Position numbers and translations under genes: made by a program. Below, piece by piece: positions 32,846-41,797 of a stretch of 64,000 bases of DNA. Where the stretch lies: positions 373,121-437,120 of the forward strand of contig NZ_UNRG01000001.1 of assembly GCF_900537115.1 (NCBI RefSeq), in the 5' to 3' direction. Position 1 is the first letter of the stretch; the number at the start of each line of letters is the position of its first letter. Below the pieces are notes generated by a model. The model saw only the letters and a program-made list of their open reading frames with translations. It had not been told where the DNA came from and ran no database searches. Source of the DNA: Arthrobacter sp. Alg241-R88. GTDB lineage: Bacteria > Actinomycetota > Actinomycetes > Actinomycetales > Micrococcaceae.

Positions 32846-35800
32846 GTGACGATCCGTCCCACTCCTGAACTTGAATCTGGATTCCCTCCATCTGAAGCCA
32901 CGGCTCGGAGCCGGCAAGTCCAGGGAAGCGTAGCAAGGCACGGCGTCCTTTTGTCCGCCTCAGCAGCACTGGTAGGAGTGCTCAGCTACACATGTACGCT
33001 CCTCATGACAAATGCGCTGTCGCCGGTTGACTTTAGCCAGTTCGCAGCGGCCCAGATGCTGCTGGGCATGGTGGGTATCGTCACTTCGGCATTAGTTCCG
33101 CTGCCTTTGTCCCGCGCGGTGGCTTCGTTTCCGCCGGGCTCCGAGGGACGCCGGGACGCTATGGCGTTCGCAGTTCTGATCTCGGTCATGGCGGGCCTGG
33201 CGGCTGCGGCCGTTACAGGGTTTGTCACCGCCGGCCTAAGCTCACCATTAACCGCTGCAATCGTGGGGCTCTCGTCGTTCGTCCTCTTCCTGGGCGCGTC
33301 ACCTTCCGGGTGGTTCCAAGGCGAACTGCGCTTCGTGCGGTACACGCTGAAGACCGTGGGCGAGATCTTCACCCGGTTTGTTTTTTCCCTTCTGGTGGTC
33401 GCCTTTTCCTGGGGAGCTCCGGGAGCAGTTCTGGGGTTTGCGATGGGCGGCCTGGCGTTGTTCATCACCCCGAGGGCCTTCCTCCACGACCTCACCTGGC
33501 GGCCACGCGTCCTTGCTCAAAAGTGGAGGTGGGCTGAGACCGCTGACATAGCAGTCACACTGTGCATTGTTTCCGTTCTGGTTGGCGTGGATGTGGTCAT
33601 TGTGGCATTCCTCGACGGCGGCTCCATTGCCACTGCCGGCTTTCAGGCCCTGGCTTCCATCGCCAAGGCACCCGTCTACGTAGCAGCAGGAACAGTCATA
33701 GTGATGTTTCCCCTGCTACGCCGGCCCGGCGTTGACATAAAGGCCGTCCTGAGCGCATCGCTCCGTTCCTTCGGCCGGATGGCGTTCTTCGCCTGCGCTG
33801 TGATAGCAACCGCTCCCCATGCCTTGGTGGCATTGGTACTCCCGCAGAGATATCACGACTCAATCCTGATTCTGCCTTGGCTCGCTTTATCTGGTCTCGG
33901 TTATGCCTCCCTAACGGTTCTCGTTACCATCCTCCTTGGGGTAAGGGCGAACCGGCGTTGCCAGTATGGACTGGTTTTGGCCTGCATCCTGATTTCGGGT
34001 GGTTTGTTCCTTGGTTGGGAAGCGCAGGGAGTCACGGGCTTGGCCATCGGCTGTGCGGCCGGTGCGATGACGGCCGCCGCAGCGCTTGCTTTCATAACCT
34101 TCCCGGTGCTTCCCTCGGGCTCGGGACGCTTGGCAGCCCAGGGGCTTTCTATGGCGGCGGGGCTTTACTTGGTCCTCTGGCTGGCGGCAGGACAGGCAAT
34201 TATCTGGATACTCATTGTTGTCACATCCGGCCTGTACGTCTTGGCGCAACTAGGCAACGGACCAGCGACGGCGATCGGACGAAGGATGCGAAAAGCCGCC
34301 CAGACAGCCACCGGAGCAGCCAGGATACTTTGGAAGCGGCAGGCAGCTCTAACACAAGGACATGCGCGGATAGTAATCCTAGCCCGGGCTCAGGCACTTG
34401 GTGCTTTTACTGCTTGTGTTGCCGCAGCGTTTGGTGTTCGAGCCATCGGCCTTACCGGAGGCTTTGAACTCTGGGTGGACGAAATTCTCTACGCCCTTCT
34501 TGGCCAGTCCGTGAGCAGTGGACAGATGCTGCCCGTGCTGCCGGACGGCCCGTTCTTCCTGCATCCGCCTGGGTTCTTCTGGATTGAGGGCGTGATTATC
34601 AATCTGTTCGGAGTAGCTGGAAACAATCTTGATCTTGTTCTGCAGATGCGGTGGCTGAATGCCGTTCTGGGGGCGGTGACAGTAGGGCTGGCATTCCTCA
34701 TAGTCAGGCAGGCGGGGAACAAAACCGCCGCCCGTGTGACCGCAGGCTTGTTGGCCTTTGAGCCCTTCGTGCTGCGCAGCAACAGCCATGTGTTCCTGGA
34801 AACACTGGCCATGGCAGCGGTCCTGGGGGGATTGCTCATCATTGTTAAACAGGTGAGCCTCGGCTTGAGCGACAAGCGTGATCTCCTTCTTTTCCTCGCC
34901 GGCCTCCTGCTGGGGTACGGTGTCCTGACCAAGGACTTCTTTGCCCTATGCACAGTGGCGCCCTTGGTCGTAGCTGCACTCTGGCGCAAGACTTTGCGAG
35001 TGCATGATTCCGCGAGGGTCCTGTCGGCCATGCTTTTCCCGTACCTGATATACATGTGCATCGTCGTCGCGGAGGGGATGTTTCCGGATTGGCTGCAGGC
35101 CAAAACCGCCGGAATCAATCGCCTGATTGGCCTGGAAAAGACCACTGGCTTCTCGGCCGAAGGTTCACCGAGCCTCGTTTCCCGTCTGATCGATAACGCT
35201 GGTCACTTCGGTTCCAGCTATGTTCTGCTCGGACTGTGCCCTGTGGCTGCTGCGCTTCTGTGCCTCAGCGTCCGCCCTGAGCGCCGTTTCATCGGCCTGG
35301 TCAGCCTTACGCTTGGAATCTACGGCGTCTACAGTGCGGTGTTTGGGACCTTCGAGGAGCAGTATGGCTACGGCGTCATGATCGCCGGGGTGCTGAGTGT
35401 CGCCGTGCTGAGCGTGGAGGTTCTTGAGCGCAGGCCCCGGTTCCGCAAGCCCATCGTCCTAGGCAGCGTCATGCTGCTGCTCCTCACGACGGTCCTTGGG
35501 GTACGGCTGGAAACGTCCAATGACAACGGCTTTCAAGAGGCCAGGCGGTGGGTTGAGGAGAAACTTCCCGCAGACGCCAAAGTGAGCGTCACAAACAGCA
35601 CCGCTGAGCTGGCCTTCGCAGACGACAGACGCTTCGGAGTATGGCCCTCCACAGCCCTGATGCTGGAAAGTGGAGCCAATTACATCCTTACCCAGTCACT
35701 CCCCACGAGCCAAGGATACGGGTACATGGAACCGGGGATGTTGCCGTGGCTGGAAGAGAACGCGACGGCGGTGTTCTCGCATCCGGGCCTGACGAACGGA

Positions 35801-35896
35801 ACAACTACCCTCTGGTTCGTCGACACGGCGGCGCTCGGTGACGGGGCCCGTTCTGGAATTGGAACGTGGTCTTCACCGCACGAAACGGGCCTGTAG
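32846..35896 (+). CDS. Fusion of a polysaccharide flippase and a GT-C glycosyltransferase
   Basis: A 1016-residue polytopic membrane protein with two recognisable halves. Residues about 35-470 have 12-14 hydrophobic segments and the pattern of a Wzx/MOP-type oligosaccharide flippase (ALSPVDFSQFAAAQMLLG near the start). A basic linker (about 475-515) leads to a GT39/ArnT-like GT-C domain (about 520-1010): GGFELWVDEILYALLG carries the catalytic-loop Asp-Glu after the first helix, GPFFLHPPGFFWIEG follows, and the periplasmic-type C-terminal region ends hydrophilic. Such enzymes use polyprenyl-phosphate sugars outside the membrane. The GTG at 32846 follows AAGGGGGT and no internal stop or frameshift was seen. 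One polypeptide joining flipping and transfer is unusual. Confidence 0.83.
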   Translation: MTIRPTPELESGFPPSEATARSRQVQGSVARHGVLLSASAALVGVLSYTCTLLMTNALSPVDFSQFAAAQMLLGMVGIVTSALVPLPLSRAVASFPPGSEGRRDAMAFAVLISVMAGLAAAAVTGFVTAGLSSPLTAAIVGLSSFVLFLGASPSGWFQGELRFVRYTLKTVGEIFTRFVFSLLVVAFSWGAPGAVLGFAMGGLALFITPRAFLHDLTWRPRVLAQKWRWAETADIAVTLCIVSVLVGVDVVIVAFLDGGSIATAGFQALASIAKAPVYVAAGTVIVMFPLLRRPGVDIKAVLSASLRSFGRMAFFACAVIATAPHALVALVLPQRYHDSILILPWLALSGLGYASLTVLVTILLGVRANRRCQYGLVLACILISGGLFLGWEAQGVTGLAIGCAAGAMTAAAALAFITFPVLPSGSGRLAAQGLSMAAGLYLVLWLAAGQAIIWILIVVTSGLYVLAQLGNGPATAIGRRMRKAAQTATGAARILWKRQAALTQGHARIVILARAQALGAFTACVAAAFGVRAIGLTGGFELWVDEILYALLGQSVSSGQMLPVLPDGPFFLHPPGFFWIEGVIINLFGVAGNNLDLVLQMRWLNAVLGAVTVGLAFLIVRQAGNKTAARVTAGLLAFEPFVLRSNSHVFLETLAMAAVLGGLLIIVKQVSLGLSDKRDLLLFLAGLLLGYGVLTKDFFALCTVAPLVVAALWRKTLRVHDSARVLSAMLFPYLIYMCIVVAEGMFPDWLQAKTAGINRLIGLEKTTGFSAEGSPSLVSRLIDNAGHFGSSYVLLGLCPVAAALLCLSVRPERRFIGLVSLTLGIYGVYSAVFGTFEEQYGYGVMIAGVLSVAVLSVEVLERRPRFRKPIVLGSVMLLLLTTVLGVRLETSNDNGFQEARRWVEEKLPADAKVSVTNSTAELAFADDRRFGVWPSTALMLESGANYILTQSLPTSQGYGYMEPGMLPWLEENATAVFSHPGLTNGTTTLWFVDTAALGDGARSGIGTWSSPHETGL

Positions 35897-35923
35897 GGCC
35901 TGTTGGGCTCTCACAGCGTCCAA

Positions 35924-37015
35924 TTACTGCTCACAGGAAGCCTCGTTACGTGCTACGAGGTTCTTTGGACCATCCGCCACTTTGAAGTCACCGCTGCGGC
36001 AGAAGCGGTTGTCCACCACTTGAATATTTTCAAGTTGCCCGGAGAAACTGGTCGATGCGCCATCCAGGTCGACAAAGAAGTTGCCTCTTACAATGACGTC
36101 GTGCACTGCCTGGCTTTCGCCGTCGTAATACCCCGTTCGGATTCCGGAAGGAGAACCCCAGAACCGGTTATTTTCGATGGTGATGTTGTAGATCTCCTTG
36201 CCTGACACGGCGAGCTGCATGCCCGCTCCGTGCGACCCGCCGCGGACGTCGTTATCGCGGTAAACCACGTCATAGACCGCTGAACCGATCGTTTGGGCCA
36301 CGAGGCCGTCGTCGCCGTCCTTCCCCTGGCGCTGGTCAACGTGGTTGCCCACCACCAGCCCGGAGTGCGAGTCCGTGATGTGGATGCCGTCTAGTTGGTC
36401 ATACTCACCATTGGATGTGGCGACTGTTGAATTGTTGCGTACGCAAAAATTGCTGCTTCCCACTACGGCAATTGAGTAGGTGAAGGGGTTCTTAGTTGCT
36501 ACCGCTTCCACCACCGCGTTGGTGGAGTGCCGGACATCCACTAAGTATTCCTTCAGCCGACCAGAGACATTTCCGTCGAGTACGTCCCCGCTCTGGTCGG
36601 CTGTCAGGTCCGCTATTGTGACGTTTTGCGCTCCGTAGGTGGTGATCAGCGGGTGGCCGCCGAGCGGCCCCTTGGACCTGAGGAAGCGCGGCGACGCCTT
36701 GAGCACTGTTCCCGGTCCGGATCCCTTAAGAGCGACATTGCTCTTAAGAACCAGGGGCTCATGGATGTCGAATTGCCCCGCGGACAGCTGGACGATTCCT
36801 CCGCCCCCGGCTGCCGCATTATCGATTGCCTTCTGGACAGTAGCGCTATCCCCGGCATTCAAAGCATTGAGCCTGGTTACACTGGCGGCGCTGCTGCCCG
36901 TCGCTGTACACGGCGTGACATCTGTCCGACCTTGGCTAAGGGCCGCGACGCTTACCGTGGTTGCCGCAACCACCGCAGCAAAAAGGAGGATCGCTTGAGG
37001 TTGGGAGGGCCTCAT
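35924..37015 (-). CDS. Secreted right-handed beta-helix protein
   Basis: A 363-residue exported protein. Residues about 1-28 are a signal peptide or anchor (ILLFAAVVAATTVSVAAL). The rest has parallel beta-helix rungs: ATVQKAIDNAAAGGGGIVQLSAGQF near the start is the pectate-lyase-3 type cap, followed by coils with VTIADLTADQSGD, GIHITDSHSGLVVGNHV, VVYRDNDVRGG, ITIENNRFWG and IQVVDNRF. This fold is shared by polysaccharide lyases, hydrolases and epimerases, so it may cut or remodel the surface glycan. No catalytic residues can be fixed. It converges on the fusion gene with 27 bp between the stops and belongs to the same island. Confidence 0.8.
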   Translation of the reverse strand: MRPSQPQAILLFAAVVAATTVSVAALSQGRTDVTPCTATGSSAASVTRLNALNAGDSATVQKAIDNAAAGGGGIVQLSAGQFDIHEPLVLKSNVALKGSGPGTVLKASPRFLRSKGPLGGHPLITTYGAQNVTIADLTADQSGDVLDGNVSGRLKEYLVDVRHSTNAVVEAVATKNPFTYSIAVVGSSNFCVRNNSTVATSNGEYDQLDGIHITDSHSGLVVGNHVDQRQGKDGDDGLVAQTIGSAVYDVVYRDNDVRGGSHGAGMQLAVSGKEIYNITIENNRFWGSPSGIRTGYYDGESQAVHDVIVRGNFFVDLDGASTSFSGQLENIQVVDNRFCRSGDFKVADGPKNLVARNEASCEQ

Positions 37016-37041
37016 GAATTAAACCTTCGCTCGCGCCGGAT

Positions 37042-37200
37042 CTATCTTTCCCGCTCATGGGCGTCCAACTTCGTTGGGTTGAACGCCAATGCAACCTGGT
37101 TATGCGTAGTGCAGGCCGTACTTTTCGTCCCTTCAGGATAGAGGACCAGCCCCTTGTCCGGGTTATTCCCGATGACGCGGGAAGCGAACAAACGGCCTTG
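37042..37200 (-). pseudogene. Possible C-terminal coding remnant
   Basis: Between the beta-helix gene and trxA, the minus strand reads about 45 codons with native-looking codon use (RVIGNNPDKGLVLYPEG, then VALAFNPTKLDAHERER) to a TAG at 37042-37044. Upstream the same frame runs into trxA on the other strand, so there is no start. It could be the tail of a truncated beta-helix or other surface gene. I do not recognise the family. Confidence 0.25.
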
Positions 37201-37239
37201 GCCGCGACAATTACGGGCCGTCCCGCGTACCGTTGACAC

Positions 37240-37665
37240 ATGGCTACCGTTGACATCACAGGTGAACAGTTCGCATCGACCATCGAGGGCAACGACATTG
37301 TCCTGGTGGATTTCTGGGCAGAATGGTGCGGCCCCTGCAAGCAGTTCGGACCCACGTACTCGGCCGTCTCCGAGAAGCACCCGGACGTCCTCTTCACCAA
37401 GGTGGATACAGAGGCTGAGCAGCAGCTCGCCGCCGAGGCAGGCATCTCCTCCATTCCCACGCTGATGGCTTTCCGCGAAAAGGTGCTGGTGTTCTCACAG
37501 CCCGGCGCGCTGAACTCACAGCAGCTCGAACAGGTGGTTGACGCCGTGAAGGCCCTGGACATGGACGAAGTCCACGCCCACGTGGCACGCCAGCGGGAGG
37601 AAGCTGACGCTGCAGCCAGCAAGTCAGCAGGGCCTCAGGACGGATCCCAGATCCCGGATCTCTAG
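37240..37665 (+). CDS. trxA: Thioredoxin
   Basis: A 141-residue thioredoxin with the redox site EWCGPCKQ (Cys30 and Cys33) and the cis-proline in SSIPTLMAF (about residue 74). The fold is complete by about residue 108. A charged tail of about 33 residues (VHAHVARQREEADAAASK) follows and is longer than in classical TrxA. It reduces protein disulfides in the cytoplasm. No clear ribosome site precedes the ATG, so a leaderless transcript is possible. It is monocistronic. Confidence 0.93.
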   Translation: MATVDITGEQFASTIEGNDIVLVDFWAEWCGPCKQFGPTYSAVSEKHPDVLFTKVDTEAEQQLAAEAGISSIPTLMAFREKVLVFSQPGALNSQQLEQVVDAVKALDMDEVHAHVARQREEADAAASKSAGPQDGSQIPDL

Positions 37666-37744
37666 ACCCTTTTTAACTGCAACGCGGGCCCACGCCCGCG
37701 CGGGTTCCCTGGCCGAGCTTTTGAGGCTAGGGAGCGGGCGGGGA

Positions 37745-37791
37745 GGGTCACTTGTCGCCCAAGAACACGGTTCTTTGGCGACAAGTGACCC
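37745..37791. repeat. Long palindrome between trxA and an ABM gene
   Basis: The arms GGGTCACTTGTCGCC (37745-37759) and GGCGACAAGTGACCC (37777-37791) are perfect reverse complements; five further pairs (AAGAA with TTCTT) close around CACGG. It lies between convergent genes, so it may end both transcripts, but the T-run is poor. Confidence 0.7.
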
Positions 37792-37811
37792 CGCGTTTCT
37801 TTTAAACGGGC

Positions 37812-38090
37812 TTACAGCCGTTCGAGCTTGACGGGCTCGGCCAGGAGAGCGCTCAGGGATTCGTTCAGGTCCTGCACCGCGATGCCGTTGGAGTGCTTGG
37901 CCAGGTCCTCCTCCGACGCCCACTGCTCGGTGAGGACGAGCTTTTCCTCCGTGGCTTCGGTGAGCTCGTAGCGGATGCAGCCGGGTTCGTTCACCACCTC
38001 GTCGATGGCGATTTCGAGGGCCAGCTTTACGCGGTAAAACTCTCCGTCGTTGGGGATGAACGTTGCCTGCAGGTCAATGGGTGAACTCAT
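37812..38090 (-). CDS. Antibiotic biosynthesis monooxygenase (ABM) family protein
   Basis: A 92-residue dimeric alpha/beta-barrel protein of the ABM/YgiN-like fold: LQATFIPNDGEFYRVKLALE opens it, then NEPGCIRYELTEATEE and LVLTEQWASEEDLAKHSNG. Family members are cofactor-free monooxygenases acting on quinols or aromatic polyketides; many have no known substrate. The ATG at 38090 gives the standard length; an in-frame GTG three codons upstream is possible. It is divergent from the acyl-CoA synthetase with about 115 bp between. Confidence 0.8.
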   Translation of the reverse strand: MSSPIDLQATFIPNDGEFYRVKLALEIAIDEVVNEPGCIRYELTEATEEKLVLTEQWASEEDLAKHSNGIAVQDLNESLSALLAEPVKLERL

Positions 38091-38204
38091 GGATTTCACA
38101 ATACCGGCCGCCGCCTGCCGGACCGTTCCTGTTGACGCTGGCCGCGGGACTGTTGCGCTTCTTATGTGCTTCTATTGCCCGGGTCCTGTTGGTAGCGTGC
38201 CATC

Positions 38205-39881
38205 ATGCGTGCTTACACAGCCGGGAACACTGACGTTCCACTACTCGAAGAGACCATCGGCGGGAACTTCGAGCGGGTGGTGGCGAGGTTCCCGTTCCAT
38301 GACGCCCTGATCGAGGCGGGTCCGGTGCCGGGCGCCGACGCTCGGCGCTGGAGCTACACCAAGATGAACGACGACGTCGACCGGCTGGCGCGTGCGCTCC
38401 TCGCCCTGGGCGTCGAAAAGGGTGACCGGGTGGGGATCTGGAGCCCCAACTGCGCCGAGTGGACCCTGCTGCAGTACGCCACCGCCAAGGCCGGGGCCAT
38501 CCTTGTCAACGTCAATCCCGCCTACCGCAGCCACGAGCTGGAGTTCGTGGTGAAGCAGAACGGCATGCGCATACTGGTCACGGCGCCCTCGGACCGGAAC
38601 AGTGATTACGTGGGCATGGCACGGCATGCGCTCGCAGAGTGCCCGGACCTGCGTCAGCTAGTGTTCCTTCCCGCTCCCGGCGGAGAGGGGCCCGACGGCG
38701 GGGTCCCGCTAAGTGACGCAGAGCTGACCTACGCTGAGCTGCTGAGGCGGGCGGACGACGTCGGGCATTCCGGGCTGCGGGCGCGCATGGCTGAACTGAG
38801 CCCGCACGATCCCATCAACTTGCAGTACACCTCAGGGACCACGGGTTTTCCCAAAGGCGCCACGCTGACCCACCACAACATCCTCAACAACGGTTACTCG
38901 ATAGGGGAACTGCTTGGCTATACCGAGCAGGACCGGGTGGTGATCCCGGTGCCGTTCTACCACTGCTTCGGGATGGTGATCGGCAACCTGAACGCGCTCA
39001 GCCACGGGGCGGCTACCATCATTCCGGGCCGCGGCTTCAACCCAGCCGCCGCGCTGGAGGCAGTGCAGGACTTCGGCGGGACGTCCCTGTACGGCGTGCC
39101 CACCATGTTCATCGCCGAGCTCGCACTGCCCGACTTTGCCTCCTACGACCTGTCCACCCTCCGTACCGGGGTGATGGCCGGATCGTTGTGCCCTATTGAG
39201 GTGATGAACCGCGTGATCTCCGAGATGAACATGGTGGACGTGGCCATCTGCTACGGCATGACCGAAACGTCGCCGGTGTCCACCATGACGCGGAAGGGCG
39301 ACAGCCTGCAGCACCGGACGGAAACTGTGGGCCAGACCATGCCGCACCTGGAGAGCAAGATCGTGGACCCGGGGACCGGGGAAGTCCTGGAGCGCGGGCA
39401 GATCGGGGAGCTGTGCACCCGCGGCTATGCGGTGATGGCGGGGTACTGGAACCAGCCCGAGAAGACCGCCGAAGCGATTGACGGTGACGGCTGGATGCAC
39501 ACCGGCGACCTCGCCCGGATGGACGACGACGGCTACGTGGTGGTCGAGGGCCGCATCAAGGACATGGTGATCAGGGGCGGCGAAAACATCTATCCGCGCG
39601 AAATCGAGGAGTTCCTTTACACCCACCCGTCCATCCAGGACGTGCAGGTCATCGGGGTGCCCGATGGCAAGTACGGGGAGGAACTGATGGCCTGCATCAT
39701 CCTCAAGCCCGGCGCGGAGCCGCTGGACGCGGACGCCGTCGCGGAGTTCTGCCGGGGCAAGCTGGCCCACTACAAGATTCCGCGCTACGTGGACGTCCGG
39801 GACAGTTTTCCCATGACTGTTTCGGGGAAGGTCCGAAAGGTGGAGATGCGGGAGGAAGCCGTGGCCCGGCTGGGGCTCTGA
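38205..39881 (+). CDS. Fatty-acyl-CoA synthetase (AMP-binding, FadD-like)
   Basis: A 558-residue adenylate-forming enzyme that activates a carboxylic acid as acyl-AMP and then acyl-CoA. Motifs in order: the P-loop YTSGTTGFPKGA (about residue 208), VPFYHCFGM, YGMTETSP (about 349), GWMHTGDLA (about 427), GRIKDMVIRGGENIYPREIEE (split here as GRIKDMVIRGG then ENIYPREIEE, about 446-466) and the C-terminal catalytic lysine in VSGKVRKVEM. It is cytoplasmic and full length for medium/long-chain ligases. It is monocistronic. Chain-length preference cannot be read from the sequence. Confidence 0.9.
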   Translation: MRAYTAGNTDVPLLEETIGGNFERVVARFPFHDALIEAGPVPGADARRWSYTKMNDDVDRLARALLALGVEKGDRVGIWSPNCAEWTLLQYATAKAGAILVNVNPAYRSHELEFVVKQNGMRILVTAPSDRNSDYVGMARHALAECPDLRQLVFLPAPGGEGPDGGVPLSDAELTYAELLRRADDVGHSGLRARMAELSPHDPINLQYTSGTTGFPKGATLTHHNILNNGYSIGELLGYTEQDRVVIPVPFYHCFGMVIGNLNALSHGAATIIPGRGFNPAAALEAVQDFGGTSLYGVPTMFIAELALPDFASYDLSTLRTGVMAGSLCPIEVMNRVISEMNMVDVAICYGMTETSPVSTMTRKGDSLQHRTETVGQTMPHLESKIVDPGTGEVLERGQIGELCTRGYAVMAGYWNQPEKTAEAIDGDGWMHTGDLARMDDDGYVVVEGRIKDMVIRGGENIYPREIEEFLYTHPSIQDVQVIGVPDGKYGEELMACIILKPGAEPLDADAVAEFCRGKLAHYKIPRYVDVRDSFPMTVSGKVRKVEMREEAVARLGL

Positions 39882-39899
39882 CTGCGGCGCGTCCCCCGC

Positions 39900-40709
39900 T
39901 CAGTTAAGGTTGCGGTTGATTGCCTTCACCCCCACAACGAGCCCCACGGCGGCTGTCACAGAAGCGGCGAGCAGGCCCAGGAGGGTGTCAGTCCCGACGC
40001 CGCCGGCGAACAGTTCGCGTTCCGCGTTCACCAGGTAGGTCAGCGGGTTGAACAGGCTGGCGGTCTTCATCCACGCCGGCCCGGCCTCGATGGGAAGCAT
40101 GATGCCGGAGAGGATCATGAGCGGAAAAAGCAGAGTCTGCTGGACACCCCAGAAGATCCACTCCTTGTTTTGCGAAACGAGGGCCAGCGCGTAGGACAAC
40201 GCCCCCAGTCCGATCCCGAAGATCCCCAGGATGATCAGCCCGAGCAGCACGTGCAGCGGGTAGAAGACGAAACCGAACGGGATACACACCAGGGCGATGA
40301 GGAGCCCTTGGACAACCAACGGCGCCCACTCCTTCAACGCCCGGCCGATCATCAGCGACGAGCGGGACAGCGGTGTGGCGAGGATCCGCTCGTAGAAACC
40401 GGTCATCAGCTCGTACTGCAGGTTGGAGCCGGTCATGGATGTGCCGAACAGCGCGATCATCACCACGACGCCGGGCAGGAACCACTGCAGCGTGGACTGG
40501 CCTCCGAACGCCGGCGCCCCCACGGCCGCGCCCAGCAGCGGGCCGAACAGGCCCAGGAAAACCAGCGGCTGGATCAGCGAAAAGATGAGCGAGAACGGGT
40601 CACGCAGCGGCAGCAGCATTTCACGCCAGAACACGAACCGGGTGTCGTGCAGGACCTGGCCCAGGCCGGGCTTTTCCCGTGCCTCAGCGGCGGTGGCCTG
40701 TGTGCCCAT
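39900..40709 (-). CDS. ABC-2 type exporter permease (DrrB-like)
   Basis: A 269-residue membrane protein with six hydrophobic segments and the ABC-2 permease pattern: a cytoplasmic N-terminus with FVFWREMLLPLRDPFSL, then IALFGTSMTGSNLQYELMTGFYERILATPLSRSSL, as in daunorubicin exporter DrrB. Its start overlaps the stop of the ATPase gene (ATGA), so the two are translationally coupled. The pair would export a hydrophobic compound, drug or lipid; the substrate is unknown. Confidence 0.9.
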   Translation of the reverse strand: MGTQATAAEAREKPGLGQVLHDTRFVFWREMLLPLRDPFSLIFSLIQPLVFLGLFGPLLGAAVGAPAFGGQSTLQWFLPGVVVMIALFGTSMTGSNLQYELMTGFYERILATPLSRSSLMIGRALKEWAPLVVQGLLIALVCIPFGFVFYPLHVLLGLIILGIFGIGLGALSYALALVSQNKEWIFWGVQQTLLFPLMILSGIMLPIEAGPAWMKTASLFNPLTYLVNAERELFAGGVGTDTLLGLLAASVTAAVGLVVGVKAINRNLN

Positions 40710-41677
40710 CAGCGGTTTGCCCCTTCCCTCAGGTTGCGGCCGGTGAGTTCCAGGAACACGTCGTCCAGCGTGGGCGGCTTCAGCTCCAGGGACTGGGCGG
40801 GAGCACCGGCGTCGTCCATCTCCTTTAAAAGCGCCGGTGCCAGCCGCGCGCCCTCCGGTAGCCGGAGGCGGAAGCGGACAACGCCGTCGTAAGAATTTTC
40901 GGAGACCTCCCCGCCGGCCGCGGCACGGCCCAAGAGCCCGCGGACCCCGGACGCGCTGCCCGCCGCGACCTCGACGGCGAGCAGGTCACCGGCGAGGTTT
41001 GCCTTCAGCCGCCCGGCAGTGTCATCGGCGATGATGTGGCCGTGGTCGATAATGATCACGCGCTCGGACATGGAATCCGCTTCGTCCATGTAGTGCGTGG
41101 TCAGGACAATCGTTGTGCCGTGTTCTGCGCGCATCCGCATGATGTGCTCCCACAGGTTGGCCCGGTTCTGCGGGTCCATGCCGGTGGACGGCTCGTCGAG
41201 GAACAGCAGCCGGGGTGAGTGCATCAAGCCCAGCGCCACGTCCATCCTGCGCCGCTGCCCGCCGGACAGTTTCACCACCGTGCGCTTAGAAAGGTCTGCC
41301 AGGTCCAGGGATGTGAGGAGCTCGTGCGCCCGGGCCAGCGCGTCAGAGGAATTCATGCCGTAGAAGCGGCCCTGCATCACCAGCTCGTCGATGACCCGGA
41401 AGCTGTGTCCGCCGCCGTTGCCCTGGCCGATGTAGCCGATACGCGCCCGCACCCCTGCCGGATCTGCGGTGACATCAACACCGGCAACGGAGGCGGTCCC
41501 CGACGTGGGCCGGAGCAGGGTGGTAAGCATCCGCAGCGTAGTGGACTTGCCGGCGCCGTTCGGGCCGAGGAACGCCACCAACTCACCGGGGGCAACATCA
41601 ATGTCGACGCCCTTGACGGCTTCTACTGTTTCCTTCTTGACGGTGAAGTTTTTGGTGAGTTTTTCCGTGTGGATCAT
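40709..41677 (-). CDS. ABC exporter ATP-binding protein (DrrA-like)
   Basis: A 322-residue ATPase. Walker A is GPNGAGKST (about residue 38), the signature LSGGQRRRMDVALGL (about 138), Walker B LLFLDEPSTG (about 160), and the switch histidine is in TTHYMDEAD. After the nucleotide-binding domain a C-terminal region of about 90 residues ends in LKPPTLDDVFLELTGR, the DrrA-type tail. The ATG at 41677 follows CTGGAG on the minus strand. It is first of a two-gene exporter operon. Confidence 0.92.
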   Translation of the reverse strand: MIHTEKLTKNFTVKKETVEAVKGVDIDVAPGELVAFLGPNGAGKSTTLRMLTTLLRPTSGTASVAGVDVTADPAGVRARIGYIGQGNGGGHSFRVIDELVMQGRFYGMNSSDALARAHELLTSLDLADLSKRTVVKLSGGQRRRMDVALGLMHSPRLLFLDEPSTGMDPQNRANLWEHIMRMRAEHGTTIVLTTHYMDEADSMSERVIIIDHGHIIADDTAGRLKANLAGDLLAVEVAAGSASGVRGLLGRAAAGGEVSENSYDGVVRFRLRLPEGARLAPALLKEMDDAGAPAQSLELKPPTLDDVFLELTGRNLREGANR

Positions 41678-41797
41678 GGGTGGCTCCAGAGGATGCGGGC
41701 TTACCGGGGCTCTGGACGGGCTCCCTGGCGTCACGCTATACCCATCGCCGGCGCGCGTCCACGGAAAACCGCATGGATGCGGCGGGCGCGGCTGAAA

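Noticed and set aside
37228..37242. TTGACA just before trxA as its -35 box
   Set aside because: It lies 3 bp from the start codon, so it cannot serve trxA transcription.
38205..41677. Biosynthetic cluster linking the acyl-CoA synthetase, ABM protein and DrrAB-like exporter
   Set aside because: The genes are on different strands and in separate units, and no polyketide, peptide or terpene synthase is present.
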